Of a stretch of 64,000 bases of DNA, positions 60,521-64,000 are shown one piece after another. This DNA comes from Aldrovandia affinis (taxonomy: Eukaryota; Chordata; Actinopteri; Notacanthiformes; Halosauridae), in contig JAINUG010000110.1 in assembly GCA_029706075.1 (NCBI GenBank), positions 1,335,213 through 1,399,212 of the forward strand, in the 5' to 3' direction. The first letter of the stretch is position 1. The number at the start of each line of letters is the position of its first letter. The position numbers were made by a program, and so were the translations under genes. Below the pieces are notes generated by a model. It was given only the letters and a program-made list of their open reading frames with translations. It did not search any database and was not told where the DNA came from.

Positions 60521-63500
60521 AAAAAGACTATATCAGGGTCAGTCTAAAGGAGAGGTTAGGGTGGCTGACTTTGTGTTAGGTATTGCCCAAACCACAAAAT
60601 GTTGTTTGGTTACAGTTATCAAATGGGAGAGGCTTTTTTCCATAGTGCTTTAGTACCTCTTTTCAGATACAAGTATAACTGAATATATCAAGAACATTAA
60701 AGATCACACCCTCAAGACATAACAGCAATTTTGACACCTTATTAACTTCAGTGTGTGTTGGTGACCCGGTGAGATTCAAAAGTTAGCTCTGGGCTTTGAA
60801 GACAGTGAACTGATTTCCCTGTAGGGAGAAGGGCAGACTGACACAAACAGCAGCAACATATTTCTCACAGCAAAAGGAAAGTAAGAAATCTGAATATCAA
60901 TGCTGCTGCACATTTGTGGGTGAGCTTGGTTTCTGCATCTGACTCACACATCCTTTCAGTGTGATACAGGACAAAATACTTGACCTTAAATACAAATTCC
61001 ATGAAACTGGCCTTGAACTACGCACTGCCTAAATGTGGTTGTGGTGCTTAACTATTATTTCCCACAAATTCTGCCTCTGCGGTGATCACTATGCCACCCG
61101 CATTTCTCACCAGCACTCCTGCTGATGCAAGTGCACTCCTTCGATACAGCTCCCCATGAGCCATTGACTATTTTACACATTACAGACCACACTCCGCTAT
61201 AGGAGAGCTAGCACTGTTTGGAGGAGCTGCGTATCTCTCATTGATGACAGCTGTTAGCCTGTAGGTGCCTGTCTTGATTGTTGGGAGGAGCTATTGCAGT
61301 AGTAACCCAAGGGACCCTGATCGACCTAGCCCTGGTGGGTCAAGGTCAATGGTATCCTGCTGCTGCAGACCTCTGGGCATAATTGGTTGATGGCACACCC
61401 TAGATTGTATCAAACACACTTTAAGAGACTGTAGGGCAAATGCAATGCAATCGAACAAGACTTGATTGAGTCTCACCAACCTTATGCTTATTGAGATCAG
61501 CCTTATACTCACAGGGACTAAAGAAACAGGATTGGTGTGGCTTGAAATCTGTGCAGGCAGGAATGTTTTTAAAGGGGAAGTGAGCTTCTGTCATCTCCAA
61601 CCTTACAATCCCCACTGTTTTAATACAAAATAACATACTTTCAAAAGTATTTTTCCTGCTGGATTTTTAAGACCATTAAAATACTAATGCACCCCACATT
61701 AGAGCCCCCAACCAAAAAAACCATGAAACCCCAGCCACACCCACGAAAGCACTATGACAAACCAAGAAGGAAAAAGCAGCCTCATTTTTGCCATGTGCAC
61801 CAGTCCAAAAGATCAATATTGCTCTACCGAACTGTGTTAGATAATTTTTCTGTGTGGGGTGCACTGTTGTCATTTTCTATATATTATAGAAATTGTTTTT
61901 GTGATAATTTGTTTTATTTGCATTTTCACATATACTTTCGGGAGTAATACGTACATCACAACAACATATTTTCCCACATTCCCCCAGTGGTCCCTATACA
62001 TTTTAGGATATCAATGACCATGAAGCACTCTCATAAGACTTTCTGCGCTGCATGTCCATTTTGTTTTTGATTTTATTGAGGTGTGAACGTTGCATACACG
62101 TGGATGCGGAAGTAAACACAGGCATAGTAATTTGTTCTTTCATGCTCGACTCGCATAATATCCAACCTCATGCATCAAATGCACAAAATGGTTTGGACCA
62201 GCCTTTTCTTTCCATTTGGAGCAAAATAACTCTTGGCATGGAATTAATCCCCATTGGCCATAGTGGAGCCAGGCCAGATGTGGACCCAGGGACATTCCTC
62301 CATCCTGTCCATAGGGATTAACAAATTCTCTCAAGTGTGAGCCTTTTTTGACAGAGGGGTTTTCCTGCTGATAGTTGTTGATGTTGTCGTTGTTATTGTG
62401 GGGGAAATGGTCAAACCACTAAAATACTGTTGCGCAACAACATAATATCAGAGAACTTCCTCCTTGGCATTACTTCCTTGCAAAATTAATAAACAAAATC
62501 CATGACAAAGGCATAGCAATGGTACCAAATTGGCTTTTCTATGCTGCTTTTTATACTGTAAATAATTATAGCTGACTTTGGACCCTGAGGGCCAAACTTT
62601 ATTATGTTTCATGAAATTCAGTAGTGGGTTGCAGTCAACAGAGGAGAGTGAACCTTAAACACGAAAAGAATAGCAGAAACAGTACGTTAGAGGACGTTGT
62701 GTGCTGCCAGAAACAACCACCAAGGCTCAGAAGCAGTGCACAGGCAGATTAATGCAGAGCACGTTTAAAGTATAAGTTAAAAGGAACCATTTTTCATGTT
62801 TATTTGTTTTCATGTTATTGCTATGTTTGCCAGAATACTAAAAAACGACAGGATTTCCCAGTTGTACTGTGGGATATTATTGTTATGGTACCTTTTTGAA
62901 ATATTCAATTAATTATTGATCATACTGCTATAAAGTCATTCTTGTATATTGCATATTCAATACATTATTTTGTTTATTGAGGCCTGAATTTATTGAAACT
63001 ATTTTAATATTACCTTTATTTTTCACAGAGCAGTTATAGGGATCCAGAAAATGTGATGTCTGTTTAATTTTGACAGAAGCCCTATCTGAACTCAATGCAA
63101 TGGATTCAAGTAAATGTGGGGTATGCACTGTCGAATATGATGACACATCAAGTCTATGCTTGGACAGCTATGGGCACCTTGTCATATATGTCACTTTTAT
63201 AGGCTTTTTTCATTAACTTTTCTACTTGTAAAAAGGAAAATCAATAAGAAATTTATTCAAGTTAGTTTATCAACATTTCAGGCCTGTCCATAGGGATGAC
63301 ATTCACCATAAATGTTTTTAAAGTAGCATTATGAAATTGAAAATATCTATCACATTTGTCAAAAAAAATCCCTTCGATTTGCTCTATTTGATCCACTTTT
63401 TTCCGAACCATATACTCATCACTACAGTGTTATATGCATCTGGTCATTTTTAAAAGTCAGCTATAGCTGAGTGATCTGAAGCTTTAAAAAATACCTCTTA

Positions 63501-64000
63501 TACCGTAATGACAGGCCACCTGATATATCATGCATTGTGGAACATATTTCCCACAGCCGCACCAAAATTGAACCAAAGCTTGAACCATTGTAAATCAAAG
63601 CTGTTCGTTGTCTAAAATGTATGTTTTGATCCAGAATCAGTTGTCGACTCTCTTGGTTTTTTACACGACATCAACACTCAAAGCCTTTCACTCATCCCAA
63701 AAGATTAAAAGAAAGACGAGGAAAGAAGAGGTATCTTTTAAAACGGTGAAGAGGAAAATACATGATTTTGTGATAGTTTTGCTCCGCGTGAACAAATGAA
63801 AATTGAGAACATGTATTGGCGTCTGTGCAGATTAATTCGAGTTGTTGATGCAGTCTCCCTGCATGAGCGTGTCCGTTGAAACTATATTTTCACTGCAGCT
63901 CTACATACTGATAATTCTCAGGTGACCAATTAAGTGGCTTTGGTTAGATTTGTCTCTTTACTGTGAAAAATAACTTTTTATAAAGTGCACCCATGCATTA
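60521..64000. other. Intergenic, nothing recognised
   Basis: About 3.5 kb of AT-rich DNA with scattered reading frames of under 90 codons, none with motifs or splice structure. No element recognised. Confidence 0.5.

Overview
The window looks like nuclear DNA of a ray-finned fish. It has long introns with GT-AG splice sites, a dense mixture of LINEs, tRNA-derived SINEs, hAT-like and Tc1-like elements and LTRs, and long GA and minisatellite arrays. The SINE type (a tRNA-like head, a shared 'CGCTCTGGATAAGAG' tail and a TGTAA-rich end), together with CR1-like LINE ends, suggests an early-branching teleost, possibly elopomorph-like. That lineage guess is an inference made without a database.

Only one protein-coding gene can be supported. 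Inositol polyphosphate multikinase (ipmk) lies on the + strand with six coding exons between 1669 and 15775. Every splice site is GT-AG, all phases agree, and the product is 444 residues with the kinase signature PxxxDxKxG, the SSLL motif and the C-terminal IDF motif all intact. The notable departure is a (GAG)15 poly-glutamate tract just before the last conserved block. The introns hold a Tc1-like transposase relic, two hAT-like MITEs and a LINE tail.

From about 15.8 kb to 64 kb there is no recognisable host exon. This stretch reads as a gene desert 3' of ipmk, filled with interspersed and tandem repeats. The clearest items, left to right, are: a 22-bp minisatellite (20216-21808); a LINE end (22256-22790); a LINE reverse-transcriptase relic (26395-27298); a retroposon with a perfect 16-bp target duplication (27988-28328); two CR1-like LINE ends (28967-29345, 42292-42650); a pair of opposed degenerate hammerhead-like motifs typical of Penelope-like elements (33755-33880); a LINE relic (35315-36085) followed by a foldback element (36117-36268); a solo LTR with a perfect 5-bp duplication (37110-37616); a pogo/psq-type helix-turn-helix relic (46905-47100); a dead Gypsy-type pol relic with a SINE inside it (52800-53870); and a second solo LTR carrying about 1.2 kb of uninterrupted GA repeat (58440-60294).

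Long open frames over the minisatellite and the GA array are artefacts of stop-free repeat units. I found no convincing new biological system. The strongest leads are the inverted hammerhead pair, the GA expansion inside an LTR, the poly-Glu insertion in IPMK, and an unclassified 1.25-kb element (39482-40730) with matching inverted ends.
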